Positions 11,470-19,883 of a DNA stretch of 64,000 nucleotides are shown here, piece after piece; the stretch's first letter is position 1, and each line of letters opens with the position of its first letter. The translations under genes were made by a program, and so were the position numbers. Below the pieces are notes generated by a model. It saw nothing but the letters and a program-made list of their open reading frames with translations, did no database searches and was not told the DNA's origin. Source of the DNA: Rodentibacter myodis (GTDB lineage Bacteria; Pseudomonadota; Gammaproteobacteria; Enterobacterales; Pasteurellaceae); NCBI RefSeq assembly GCF_001999305.1, contig NZ_MLHQ01000009.1, positions 49,681 to 113,680 on the forward strand. The letters run 5' to 3'.

Positions 11470-11523
11470 AAAAGTGCGGTTGATTTTTTTAATTAAATTT
11501 CCTCAAAAACCAACCGCACTTTT
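11470..11523. terminator. Paired uptake-signal terminator
   Basis: AAAAGTGCGGTTG and CAACCGCACTTTT form an inverted pair between the convergent ZIP transporter gene and the immunity remnant. The stretch from here into 11560 is almost identical to 15008-15100, so it was duplicated together with the immunity cassette. Confidence 0.75.
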
Positions 11524-11526
11524 CCA

Positions 11527-11663
11527 CTAATACGCCACCCAAATTTTTTCTAACTCCATTTTATCGGGGTGATAACGGTAAACGTTGATACCGCCGTGAA
11601 CCGCTTGTCCTGTCACTAAAATATGCGATTTTGGGGCAAAGGAGACATTATTGAATTTTGAAC
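11527..11663 (-). pseudogene. 3' remnant of a third beta-propeller immunity gene
   Basis: Only the last 45 or so codons survive, in frame to the stop at 11527-11529. Readable residues are SKFNNVSFAPKSHILVTGQ, then AVHGGINVYRYHPDKMELEK and IWVAY. They match the C-termini of the two intact copies at 13737 and 15064. Upstream, similarity stops abruptly at about 11665 and the unrelated 622-codon gene begins 40 bases further on. No start or ribosome-binding site remains. It marks a third, now destroyed, cassette in the island. Confidence 0.85.
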
Positions 11664-11702
11664 CATTACAATTTTATAAGAACCACTATTTGCTTTCTCT
11701 CA

Positions 11703-13571
11703 TTAATGAATAAGCTCATAAGTATGTCGTTGAATAGCACCATCGCAATAACTATTTTTTTGGGAAGTCATAAAATCCTTGCAACTCAGATAAGAAGATA
11801 ATGTCATATCTACTTCATTCTTTGAAAAATTAAATAACTTAAATCCTACACCATTATCATTATAACGACCATTCTCTAAACTAAATGTTTCTTCTTTATT
11901 TTTATTTTCATTTTCTAACCTTCCAGATAAAGCAATCACATTTCCCTTATTATCTAGTATCGCTTTCTTTAAATAATAAAAACTATCTTCTACTTTCATT
12001 ATAAGTAATTCCTCCTCAAGCTCTATTTTTATATAATCTGAAACTAATTTACCATCCTCTTCCTGATGATGAAAAAACTCATTATTTTCAACAGATAAAC
12101 TTTTTGGAAAGAAGTAAGAAACTTTACCACTATATAGATTAATATCTTGATTATTCAATTTCATTTTTCCATTATTAATATTACATCCTATCAAGGTAAA
12201 ATTTTTCTTTTTTAAGGAATTATCAATAGGATATAAATTATGTTTAAAATAAGCAATTCCTGCACAATAAAATGTTTCTAATTTAAGTAAACTATCGTTT
12301 GCTAATTCTACATATGCAGACGAATTACTAAACTCTAGTCTTTTCATTTTTAAATTATTCCAGAAGAACGGTATCTGATTATTAGAGTATATAGTATATA
12401 ATCGAGGCAATTCTTCTTTCCAAGCAATACGAATATCAGGATCAGGAAATAAAAAAGGAGATAAAAGTGTTTTCGCTTGCTCTTGAATATCTCCGACACG
12501 ATTATAAAATGATGTTTCGCTATTTAATGGCTTATTAAAATAGGCAAATGAAGGTTCTATGGTACTTGGGCAAGTCGTGTTTACCCCTTCCAAATCTACA
12601 GCTGTTCTTCCATTATTAGGGTTAGATAGTAAAGCAACAAACTGACTAGGCTTAATTAAACAACCTTGTATCTGTATATTATTTAAACCAGATGAGTGCT
12701 GAATCGTCCCTAATAATGAGATGACTTGTGCTTCTTCGTTTAAAAGAAGAGCTATTCCATCAACTATCCACTCATTATCCAATCTTGCATAGCCATCTAA
12801 TACAGCAACCCAATAATGGGTAAGATTTAATTTATTCGCAGCTTTTTTTATTTCTCCAGCAATATTATTGTATTTATACCAAATATATTCTTTATCATTA
12901 GAATGGAGTATAAAATTTTCTAGCTGAATCTTCTGATTATTCAACTCTAAAATCCAATTTTTTATTTTACAACTATCAAATCTATAATTTTCATAGCGGT
13001 AAGTATTATCGTCTACATCTTGCTTACTTTCATCTTTTCTTTCAAATATAATATCTGAACTACATAACATTCCTTTTGGTAATTCTTTAGGTTGATTTAA
13101 GCTAGACACTTTAACTTTATATAAGCCATCTGCATCAAGACTAGTTAAATTTAATTCTCCCCATTTAAAAGTAATAGGGTTACCTTGATTATCAAATCTA
13201 TCTTGGGTTGAAATAATAAATCTATCTGAAATTTCAATATTGGAAGGGAGGTTTTCTAATGCTTTTCGAAGAAATAATTTCTCTTTATTTAATTCGATAA
13301 CTCTTGTTTTCTCTTCATAGAAAGAATTAAGCTCATAATATCCCCAAAAAGAGAGTGCTGTAGGAATAAGTAAAAAGAATTTAAACTCACTAGAAAATGG
13401 CTTTTTATAAAAAAAATGAATAATAAAATATAAAAAATAATAGGCAAAAACGAAAATAACAAAATAAGGGATAAACACAGCAAATACAAAGATATTGAGT
13501 GACCCCATTCCAAAGCTGATAAGAAGCCCTAGAAAAAGTATACCAAGTATTCCAATGAAAAATCTAAACAC
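11703..13571 (-). CDS. AT-rich membrane-anchored protein of unknown function (622 aa)
   Basis: I do not recognise this family. The first 60 residues form two strongly hydrophobic segments. A third follows near residues 85-100 (FKFFLLIPTALSFWGYYEL). The remaining 520 or so residues look soluble and probably extracytoplasmic, with scattered Cys and many short beta-like segments. The gene starts with GTG behind TAGGAG. Its coding sequence is visibly richer in A and T than its neighbours and contains no uptake signal, both signs of transfer. It is flanked by a 30-nt scrap of the effector gene upstream and the immunity remnant downstream, as if it had replaced the middle of an older effector-immunity cassette. 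It could be another immunity or effector-associated protein, but nothing in the sequence proves that. Confidence 0.6.
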   Translation of the reverse strand: MFRFFIGILGILFLGLLISFGMGSLNIFVFAVFIPYFVIFVFAYYFLYFIIHFFYKKPFSSEFKFFLLIPTALSFWGYYELNSFYEEKTRVIELNKEKLFLRKALENLPSNIEISDRFIISTQDRFDNQGNPITFKWGELNLTSLDADGLYKVKVSSLNQPKELPKGMLCSSDIIFERKDESKQDVDDNTYRYENYRFDSCKIKNWILELNNQKIQLENFILHSNDKEYIWYKYNNIAGEIKKAANKLNLTHYWVAVLDGYARLDNEWIVDGIALLLNEEAQVISLLGTIQHSSGLNNIQIQGCLIKPSQFVALLSNPNNGRTAVDLEGVNTTCPSTIEPSFAYFNKPLNSETSFYNRVGDIQEQAKTLLSPFLFPDPDIRIAWKEELPRLYTIYSNNQIPFFWNNLKMKRLEFSNSSAYVELANDSLLKLETFYCAGIAYFKHNLYPIDNSLKKKNFTLIGCNINNGKMKLNNQDINLYSGKVSYFFPKSLSVENNEFFHHQEEDGKLVSDYIKIELEEELLIMKVEDSFYYLKKAILDNKGNVIALSGRLENENKNKEETFSLENGRYNDNGVGFKLFNFSKNEVDMTLSSYLSCKDFMTSQKNSYCDGAIQRHTYELIH

Positions 13572-13626
13572 AACATTCTCCTACAATGAGACTTTAATAC
13601 AGCATTATCATAACAATAGCTTAATG

Positions 13627-13656
13627 TAAATCCGGATCGACGCTATCCGACCAAGT
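13627..13656 (-). pseudogene. 30-nt internal fragment of the effector gene
   Basis: Matches 17418-17447 inside the intact effector at 27 of 30 bases. On the minus strand it reads TWSDSVDPDL, corresponding to TWSGSVDPDL at about residues 334-343 of the effector. It lies just upstream of the 622-codon gene, with no other effector sequence that I can see around it. Confidence 0.6.
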
Positions 13657-13665
13657 AATGAAACA

Positions 13666-13732
13666 AAAAGTGCGGTCAATTTTCCCGTTAAATTTTAAAT
13701 ATAAAAAACACTTAGAAAACCAACCGCACTTT
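13666..13732 (-). terminator. Paired uptake signals after second immunity gene
   Basis: AAAAGTGCGGT and ACCGCACTTT lie about 47 bases apart, immediately after the stop of the 13737-14903 gene. The long loop makes it a weaker terminator than the other pairs. Confidence 0.55.
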
Positions 13733-13736
13733 CCTA

Positions 13737-14903
13737 CTAATATGCCACCCAGATTTTCTCCAATTCCATTTTATCGGGGTGGTAGCGGTAAACGTTGATG
13801 CCACCGTGAACAGCTTGTCCTGTTACTAAGATATTTGCCTTGGGAGCTGAATCAACGCTATTTGATTTTTCAAAAGCATTAGTTGAAATCGCAGGATAAA
13901 AACCAATGTTCACATAGGCTTTAATCCATGGCTCACCAACAGTATATAAATTCATATATTCATTCCCCGTACCATCCATCATACCGGTTTGAGTTAACTG
14001 TATAAATTCTGTATCAGTAACAAAGGCATAAGCAACAGTATGTGGTGTTGCAAGTAAAACGCCTTCAGGAATAGGGCGATTCCCTCCTGTTTCACGAGTT
14101 TTGGTTTCTTCATTATAAAATCCATTTATTGATGCCAATGGTAGGCGGTAATTTAAATTATCGACCGACCACATATAATCCCTCTTGTTCTCTCCCCCTC
14201 CAATAATCCATTTTCCATCAGGACTAAATAAGACATCCGAGCGCCCTCCAAAACCGCCAAGACGGGCTACCGGCTTCAACGTTACTCTATCCCACAACGT
14301 GACACCATTATAGCTGCTTTTTTTATAATCACTCGGTTGAATCGGATCTGCTTTAGGATTTAGCTCTACCGCAGAATCAGGATCGTAAGGTCCGCCCGGA
14401 GAAGCGGATAAAAAATATTTTTCTGACAAGGAAAAATTATAATAATTCCGAATTGGAGTATCCGTATAAATCGGTGTCATCTCATCACCATAACCTTTAT
14501 AAATTTCCCCCGTCTGATCTGCACTGATATAAAGTGTTCGATCTTCACTCATTAAATGCCGTTCGACTTTATAATGCTTAAAATGAGCAATCTCTTGTCC
14601 CTCTACATTTTGAATATGTACAACATTATGTTTATCCTGCCACATAAAATCATGACTGTTCGGAATAAAATAAGGGCTGTTTGTATTAACTCTTTCTGCC
14701 AGCACTGTCTTAGTGCGTTTTTCTATATCCCAAAGTACCAGTTTTTTTCCGTAATGCGCACTCACAACATACCGACCATCACTGGAAATACTTAAATTTC
14801 TGACGCCTTTGGTACTAGAAAAAACATCATGGCGGTTTTCATACACATAGTATCCGCCCCAACCTAAGGCGATAAATAAAACTAAAAAAAAGAAATTTTT
14901 CAT
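13737..14903 (-). CDS. Beta-propeller (WD40-like) candidate immunity protein, copy 2
   Basis: A 388-residue protein with one N-terminal hydrophobic segment (FFFLVLFIALGWGGYYV, about residues 4-20) acting as a signal or anchor, then WD40-like blades. Clear blades are NLSISSDGRYVVSAHYGK with LVLWDIEKR, and VLFSPDGKWIIGGGE with a WSVDN end. The first 160 or so residues and the last 40 are nearly identical to the adjacent copy at 15064; the middle differs strongly. It is preceded by a duplicated tail of the effector gene that supplies the GGAGGTGA ribosome-binding site and the ATGA stop-start overlap. Periplasmic placement and the position behind a lipase-like effector suggest an immunity role, which is inference. 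Confidence 0.7.
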   Translation of the reverse strand: MKNFFFLVLFIALGWGGYYVYENRHDVFSSTKGVRNLSISSDGRYVVSAHYGKKLVLWDIEKRTKTVLAERVNTNSPYFIPNSHDFMWQDKHNVVHIQNVEGQEIAHFKHYKVERHLMSEDRTLYISADQTGEIYKGYGDEMTPIYTDTPIRNYYNFSLSEKYFLSASPGGPYDPDSAVELNPKADPIQPSDYKKSSYNGVTLWDRVTLKPVARLGGFGGRSDVLFSPDGKWIIGGGENKRDYMWSVDNLNYRLPLASINGFYNEETKTRETGGNRPIPEGVLLATPHTVAYAFVTDTEFIQLTQTGMMDGTGNEYMNLYTVGEPWIKAYVNIGFYPAISTNAFEKSNSVDSAPKANILVTGQAVHGGINVYRYHPDKMELEKIWVAY

Positions 14904-15012
14904 TGATCACCTCCCGAGTTTTTAGGGTATCGCCCAAATTTTGAATGCTCCTGAATTTTTCTATCTATAATCCATTCTTTATAAGTATATTCGTAAATCA
15001 ATGGAAAAAAAG
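14900..15012 (-). pseudogene. Duplicated 3' tail of the effector gene
   Basis: About 110 bases nearly identical to 16245-16357, the last 36 or so codons of the intact effector, ending in the same TGA that overlaps the next ATG. Readable residues include LIYEYTYKEWIIDRKIQEHS, then KFGRYPKNSGGDQ. Identity stops inside AATGGAAAAA, where the uptake-signal pair takes over. The fragment has no start codon or upstream effector body. Confidence 0.85.
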
Positions 15013-15060
15013 TGCGGTTGATTTTTTGATTAAATTTCCTCAAAAACCAACCGCACTTTT
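15008..15060 (-). terminator. Paired uptake-signal terminator after first immunity gene
   Basis: AAAAGTGCGGT and ACCGCACTTTT with a loop of about 31 bases lie just after the stop of the 15064-16248 gene. The sequence is near-identical to the pair at 11470-11523. Confidence 0.7.
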
Positions 15061-15063
15061 CCA

Positions 15064-16248
15064 CTAATACGCCACCCAAATTTTTTCTAACTCCATTTTA
15101 TCGGGGTGGTAGCGGTAAACGTTGATACCGCCGTGAGCGGCTTGTCCGGTGACTAAGATATGAGCTTTGGGAGCTGAATCAACGCTATTTGATTTTTCAA
15201 AAGCATTAGTTGAAATTACAGGATTATTACCAATTTCTACATAGCCTTTGATCCAAGGATCTCCGGCCCTATATAACGAAACGATTTCTTGCCCATGTCC
15301 ATCTTTACTCGGTCCAAAACGAATTTGGATAAAATCTGTCTCTGTCAAAAAAGCATAAGTTACGGTACTACTCATTGAATGATGCTGTTTTCCTTTAAAT
15401 TTATCCGGTATTGGGAGTAATTGACTTTTGTCATCAGTATCCGTTTCCGGATTATAAATACCATATTCTGCATTAGCCAAGCGAATTCGATTTCGCAGAT
15501 TGTTCACTTCCCACATATAATCACTCCTATTTTCCCCCCCCCCAATAATCCATTTTCCATCAGGACTAAATAACGCATCTGAGCGTCCACCAAAACCAAA
15601 AAGCTCTGCTGCCGGTTTTAACGTGTTTCTATCCCATAAAACAACACCGTTATAGCTACTTCTTTTATAGACACTTGGCTGAATCGGGTCGGCGATTGGA
15701 TTCATTTTTACTACTGAGCCATCTTCTCGTTCCCCCCTACCCGATGAGGCGGTTAAAAAATATTTATCCGATAAATCAAAATTATAGTGACGTCGTGTTG
15801 GTGTATCCGTATAAATCGGCACCGTATCATCGCCATAACCTTTATAAATTTCCCCCGTCTGATCTGCGCTAATGTAAAGTGTTCGGTCTTCACTCATTAA
15901 ATGCCGTTCAACTTTGTAATGCTTAAAATGAGCAATCTCTTGTCCCTCTACATTTTGAATATGCACAACATTATTTTTATCCTGCCACAGAAAATCATGG
16001 CTATTCGGAATAAAATAAGGACTGTTTGTATTAATTCTTTCTGCAAGCACTGTCTTGGTTCGTTTTTCTATATCCCAAAGCACCAGTTTTTTTCCGTAAT
16101 GCGCGCTCACAACATACCGCCCGTCACTGGAAATACTTAAATTTCTGACACCTTTCGTACTGGAAAAAACATCATGGCGGTTTTCATACACATAGTATCC
16201 ACCCCAACCTAAGGCGATAAATAGAACTAAAAAAAAGAAATTTTTCAT
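15064..16248 (-). CDS. Beta-propeller (WD40-like) candidate immunity protein, copy 1
   Basis: A 394-residue protein with the same N-terminal anchor and blade pattern as copy 2 (LVLWDIEKR, GVVLWDRNTLKP, ALFSPDGKWIIGGGE). Its ATG overlaps the effector stop as ATGA and is served by a strong GGGAGGTGA site within the effector's last codons, so effector and this gene are translationally coupled. Such coupling is common for toxin-immunity pairs. A periplasmic propeller would be well placed to bind a lipase delivered to the periplasm. The family is not one I can name, and the immunity role rests on context. A plain WD40 protein of other function remains possible. Confidence 0.72.
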   Translation of the reverse strand: MKNFFFLVLFIALGWGGYYVYENRHDVFSSTKGVRNLSISSDGRYVVSAHYGKKLVLWDIEKRTKTVLAERINTNSPYFIPNSHDFLWQDKNNVVHIQNVEGQEIAHFKHYKVERHLMSEDRTLYISADQTGEIYKGYGDDTVPIYTDTPTRRHYNFDLSDKYFLTASSGRGEREDGSVVKMNPIADPIQPSVYKRSSYNGVVLWDRNTLKPAAELFGFGGRSDALFSPDGKWIIGGGENRSDYMWEVNNLRNRIRLANAEYGIYNPETDTDDKSQLLPIPDKFKGKQHHSMSSTVTYAFLTETDFIQIRFGPSKDGHGQEIVSLYRAGDPWIKGYVEIGNNPVISTNAFEKSNSVDSAPKAHILVTGQAAHGGINVYRYHPDKMELEKIWVAY

Positions 16249-18446
16249 TGGTCACCTCCCGAGTTTTTAGGGTATCGCCCAAATTTCGAATGTTCCTGAA
16301 TTTTTCTATCCATAATCCATTCTTTATAAGTGTATTCGTAAATCAATGGAAAAACTTGATGTCGATCCAAATCTAACCATTCCCAGGTTCGCATTGCCGA
16401 ATGCGAGATAAAATAGTAACGTTGTGAACCATCATCTTCGTCAATTACCTGACCAAAATATTCTAATTTTTCTAATTTTTTTTCTTTTTTACTTAATTTC
16501 TCAAGAAATGGATCATGCAACATCGCATCTTTCTTCGAAGAAAGTCTATCAAGGTTCTTATCTAAATGCTCAATAGTTTGCCGATCCCCCTGATGCCCCA
16601 ATGCTGCCCGCACTTTAAAATAATTTTCCCTTTTCTCCCAATCGGACAAGGCATTTCCGATTAATACATCAATAATGTGATTTAACACTTCTTCAGGGAA
16701 GCATTTGAAATGGCTCCAAGGCTTTAAATAGGTTAATGGCGGAATAAAAATCGGGCTATTTTCCGGGTCGTTCACTCTTGCCGCTTCCTCTCGAATTAAT
16801 GCCGCTATTTCTTGCTTATAACGATTAACTTGATAAGCATGAGGCAGTTTCGCGCATTCATCGGGTCGATATTGTTTTTCTGCACCGGCATACAGCAGAT
16901 CACAGGTGTGCTTGATCTGAATAACCGATTTCTCATAATTGTAAATTCGCGTATCTTTATAATATTCTTTTAGTGCCGAATTACCCGTGGTAAAAGACAG
17001 ATATTTGCTCGGATAAGCCCCGCCGATTAACGCAACCGGTTCGTAATCGCTATAACTATGATCGCTGCCTAATACGCCGTCTTCTTGTGAATATAACACG
17101 GTAATATGTTTCGGTACTTTATGGGCATAAGGGAAAATTTCCATAGCGAGCGGATTGAATACTTTTTTCGCCTCATAATTATCCAAATTCGTTAGCGCAT
17201 TATCCGCCACCGCAGGTTCCCATAAAATCAGGTTATCAATCCGATTATCATATTCACCCGCCATATCACCTAAGATATTCATGGCAGAAAGTGCAACCCT
17301 TGCCCCTAAAGAATGAGTGATAATGTTGATTTTTACTTCTTCCCCAATCAACTGTTTCAACACGCTGGCAAGTTCCCGTCCGGCTTCATTAGCGTACATT
17401 TCCGCACGAAAGAAATTTAAATCCGGATCGACACTGCCCGACCAAGTCACGCCGACAATCCGACTATATTTATCCCATTCATCAAATTCCGCCAGCTTCT
17501 TTTTTCCCGAAGCGGCAAGATTCAAATGAAATTCAACATGAGGAAACCAAGATAAGGCTTCTTTACCATTCAGGAGCGGTGATAATTTATCATAGCTTTT
17601 TTTCACTTCAGCAGGAGCAAAAACATCCCGCTCCCCCATTTTTATATAACTCACGCCTTCGGCTAAATAATTTTTCTCTAACTTCTTATGTAAATCGACA
17701 TTAGCCGCCTGTTTCATCAATTTATTATCATAGTACAGATAAGGTTTCTGAACTTGTTCCGGTGATAATTGGCTTCTATATTGCACTTGTTCGCCAAGTT
17801 CTTCACTTGAAGCAAAACGCCCTAAACTGCCCAAAGGGACGTTATAACCATGGATAAATAATGTTGCGTGTCCGCCGTCATCAATAATCTGCTGAATAAC
17901 CTTCTCTTTTAATTGAACCACCGGCTCATTCTGCCTTAAGCGCAGATTCACTAAAATTGGTGGCGGTAAATACACCGCTTCTACTTTATTTTCCGTAAAA
18001 CTCACTTGTACTTTTAAGGGATCGGCAAGTTGTTTCAAGGGTTCTTTTGAGATAGTAAATTCATCATCAGATTGATTTCGGGCTTTTATCAATACATACC
18101 CGTCTGAGGCTTTAAGCGGCGTATGTTCGGATTGTTCGGTTAAGCGGCGGTTATCTTTTTTTGTATAGGTTGAAGACACCGCTTCACCACCCGATAGCTG
18201 CCACGAAATCTCACCGCAGAGCACGCCGTTATGCACGCTTTCACCACTTTCAATCTTAGCCGGATACGCCTTACCGGAGCTATCAAACACCGTTACCACA
18301 ATACCATCCGGCAGCTTACGGTATTCAGCTAAGCTGTCATGATGATAAATTGTCACATCCGCGCGACACATATTTGTCGAGCGGCCAATTTGTTCCGGCT
18401 GATGAGATGCCATCATCTTATTAAGTGCGGTATCTACACTAGACAT
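16245..18446 (-). CDS. Putative T6SS lipase-type effector (alpha/beta hydrolase, DUF900-like)
   Basis: A 733-residue protein without a signal peptide. After about 150 residues of beta-rich N-terminal sequence comes an alpha/beta-hydrolase core. It has an oxyanion-type LFIHG at 196-200, the nucleophile elbow THSLG with Ser379 (in NIITHSLGARVAL), and a candidate acid Asp456 in LYSQEDG. His682 in SHSAM is a possible third catalytic residue. A charged, Lys-rich helix spans about 636-664. The gene overlaps a DUF4123 adaptor gene by eight bases at its start and a candidate immunity gene by four at its end. DUF4123 proteins load effectors onto VgrG spikes, so this is most likely a T6SS-delivered lipid hydrolase. 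No VgrG, PAAR or other T6SS gene is visible here, and the substrate is unknown. Confidence 0.75.
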   Translation of the reverse strand: MSSVDTALNKMMASHQPEQIGRSTNMCRADVTIYHHDSLAEYRKLPDGIVVTVFDSSGKAYPAKIESGESVHNGVLCGEISWQLSGGEAVSSTYTKKDNRRLTEQSEHTPLKASDGYVLIKARNQSDDEFTISKEPLKQLADPLKVQVSFTENKVEAVYLPPPILVNLRLRQNEPVVQLKEKVIQQIIDDGGHATLFIHGYNVPLGSLGRFASSEELGEQVQYRSQLSPEQVQKPYLYYDNKLMKQAANVDLHKKLEKNYLAEGVSYIKMGERDVFAPAEVKKSYDKLSPLLNGKEALSWFPHVEFHLNLAASGKKKLAEFDEWDKYSRIVGVTWSGSVDPDLNFFRAEMYANEAGRELASVLKQLIGEEVKINIITHSLGARVALSAMNILGDMAGEYDNRIDNLILWEPAVADNALTNLDNYEAKKVFNPLAMEIFPYAHKVPKHITVLYSQEDGVLGSDHSYSDYEPVALIGGAYPSKYLSFTTGNSALKEYYKDTRIYNYEKSVIQIKHTCDLLYAGAEKQYRPDECAKLPHAYQVNRYKQEIAALIREEAARVNDPENSPIFIPPLTYLKPWSHFKCFPEEVLNHIIDVLIGNALSDWEKRENYFKVRAALGHQGDRQTIEHLDKNLDRLSSKKDAMLHDPFLEKLSKKEKKLEKLEYFGQVIDEDDGSQRYYFISHSAMRTWEWLDLDRHQVFPLIYEYTYKEWIMDRKIQEHSKFGRYPKNSGGDQ

Positions 18447-19773
18447 GGTGTACTCCTGTTGGTTGTAATTGGTGACGAATACGCCCTTGTTTTTCTAATT
18501 CGTCCAATCGTTTTTCTAGATAAAACTGTTTTTCCTGTTCGGTGAAATCAGCCGCCAAAATTTCATTTAATTTATTTTCAGGATCCAAATAATTGATCGA
18601 ATCCCCGTAAATCAGATTTGCCAATGCCAACTGTAGAATACTAATGGTTCCTTTCATATTTCCAAATTTCGCCAAACGATAAGCGTGATTAACTGTTTTT
18701 TCTACAATGTCCTTACCATAAGCATTAGCAAATTCAGGATGATGTAACATGAGTTCTTCAATGATTTTTTGACAAAGGCTATGATTATGTAATTCGGTAA
18801 ATGCCTCAATCTCAAATTTATCAAACTGTTTTTTGGCCTTTTTAAAGGTCGATAAATCAACACTAGGCTCATATTCAATTAATTCATCACCACGTTTAAT
18901 GCAAAATATTTTTTCAATCATATTTCCATTAAAAAATGCCGCTAATTTAGTTGGATAGGTTTGTAAACGGTCAAGATATTCTTCTAAAACAATTGGATCA
19001 AAAAAGCGAAAATAATAAAAGTGTTCTGTGTAATCCGGCAATATAAGCCACTTCCGAAAATGGTTTAATAATTCATCAAATGTTGCCTTTGAATGAAAAA
19101 ATATACCAATATTACGTTCACCATAATTAATTCCCTCTACATAGTTTTCACCATTGCGACAAAATAAACGGGGTAATATGTCATGCCCTTTGGGAAGTTC
19201 GACTAAATAAGGTGCATTATTCGCATAAGTCTTTGCTTTTTCACCTTGAAATAAACAAGCATAACTGACACTTTCATTACGGAATAAGTCAGGAAAGAAA
19301 CGTGCTGTTGCTGCATTAATCACCGCATAGCATTTGTCCTCAGCACCATTATTCCATAAGCGGGATTCAATGATAAGTGGCACTTCAAATAGTGCAAATT
19401 TTGAAATCGAAATTTGTTCTGACCAAGATGGAATGGCATAAATTTGTTTTCTTAAATTAGGTGAGCTTGTTTGAGGAAGATTATTACGATGAAGATAAAA
19501 TAAAAATAGCGGTTGTTTTTTAGAGAGTTTTTTCGCTTCTGAATAAAGCATTTCAGCTAATGTATCATCCGTATGAAATTGTACATAATTTTCTAATGAT
19601 AATATCTCCAACGGAAAAGAGAAGCGAAGTTGATGTTTTTGTTGGTAATATTGAATATAACTTTTTGCAACTTCCTCGTTATCAGCGTAAACCAGAATTA
19701 ATACTTTTTCTTGTTCATTACCACTAATTTGAAATGCATCTTGAATCCAAATCAAAGAGAAATTACTATACAT
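18439..19773 (-). CDS. DUF4123 T6SS effector adaptor/chaperone
   Basis: A 444-residue cytoplasmic protein. Residues about 145-285 match the DUF4123 pattern: a start around KCYAVINAA, then NNAPYLVEL, GIFFHSKATFDELLNHFRKW, and the diagnostic YFRFFDP (255-260) with AAFFNG. DUF4123 proteins bind a specific effector and mount it on VgrG. Residues 1-140 (a Rossmann-like start) and 300-444 are extra and may hold the effector-specific surface. The gene starts the accessory operon behind TAGGAGGG and overlaps the effector start by eight bases. The family assignment is fairly firm; the partner is inferred from adjacency. Confidence 0.82.
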   Translation of the reverse strand: MYSNFSLIWIQDAFQISGNEQEKVLILVYADNEEVAKSYIQYYQQKHQLRFSFPLEILSLENYVQFHTDDTLAEMLYSEAKKLSKKQPLFLFYLHRNNLPQTSSPNLRKQIYAIPSWSEQISISKFALFEVPLIIESRLWNNGAEDKCYAVINAATARFFPDLFRNESVSYACLFQGEKAKTYANNAPYLVELPKGHDILPRLFCRNGENYVEGINYGERNIGIFFHSKATFDELLNHFRKWLILPDYTEHFYYFRFFDPIVLEEYLDRLQTYPTKLAAFFNGNMIEKIFCIKRGDELIEYEPSVDLSTFKKAKKQFDKFEIEAFTELHNHSLCQKIIEELMLHHPEFANAYGKDIVEKTVNHAYRLAKFGNMKGTISILQLALANLIYGDSINYLDPENKLNEILAADFTEQEKQFYLEKRLDELEKQGRIRHQLQPTGVHHV

Positions 19774-19834
19774 AAACCCTCCTAACAGAATAATTTATAT
19801 AATTGGGATGAAGAAATAGAATGAAAAACGTAAG

Positions 19835-19874
19835 AAAGTGCGGTCAAAATATTCAGAATTTTAACCGCACTTTT
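19835..19874 (-). terminator. plsB terminator made of paired uptake signals
   Basis: AAAGTGCGGT and ACCGCACTTTT with a loop of about 19 bases, right after plsB and just upstream of the adaptor gene. It isolates the T6SS operon from plsB. The operon promoter should lie in the AT-rich stretch 19785-19833. Confidence 0.75.
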
Positions 19875-19883
19875 CTTTTCGTT

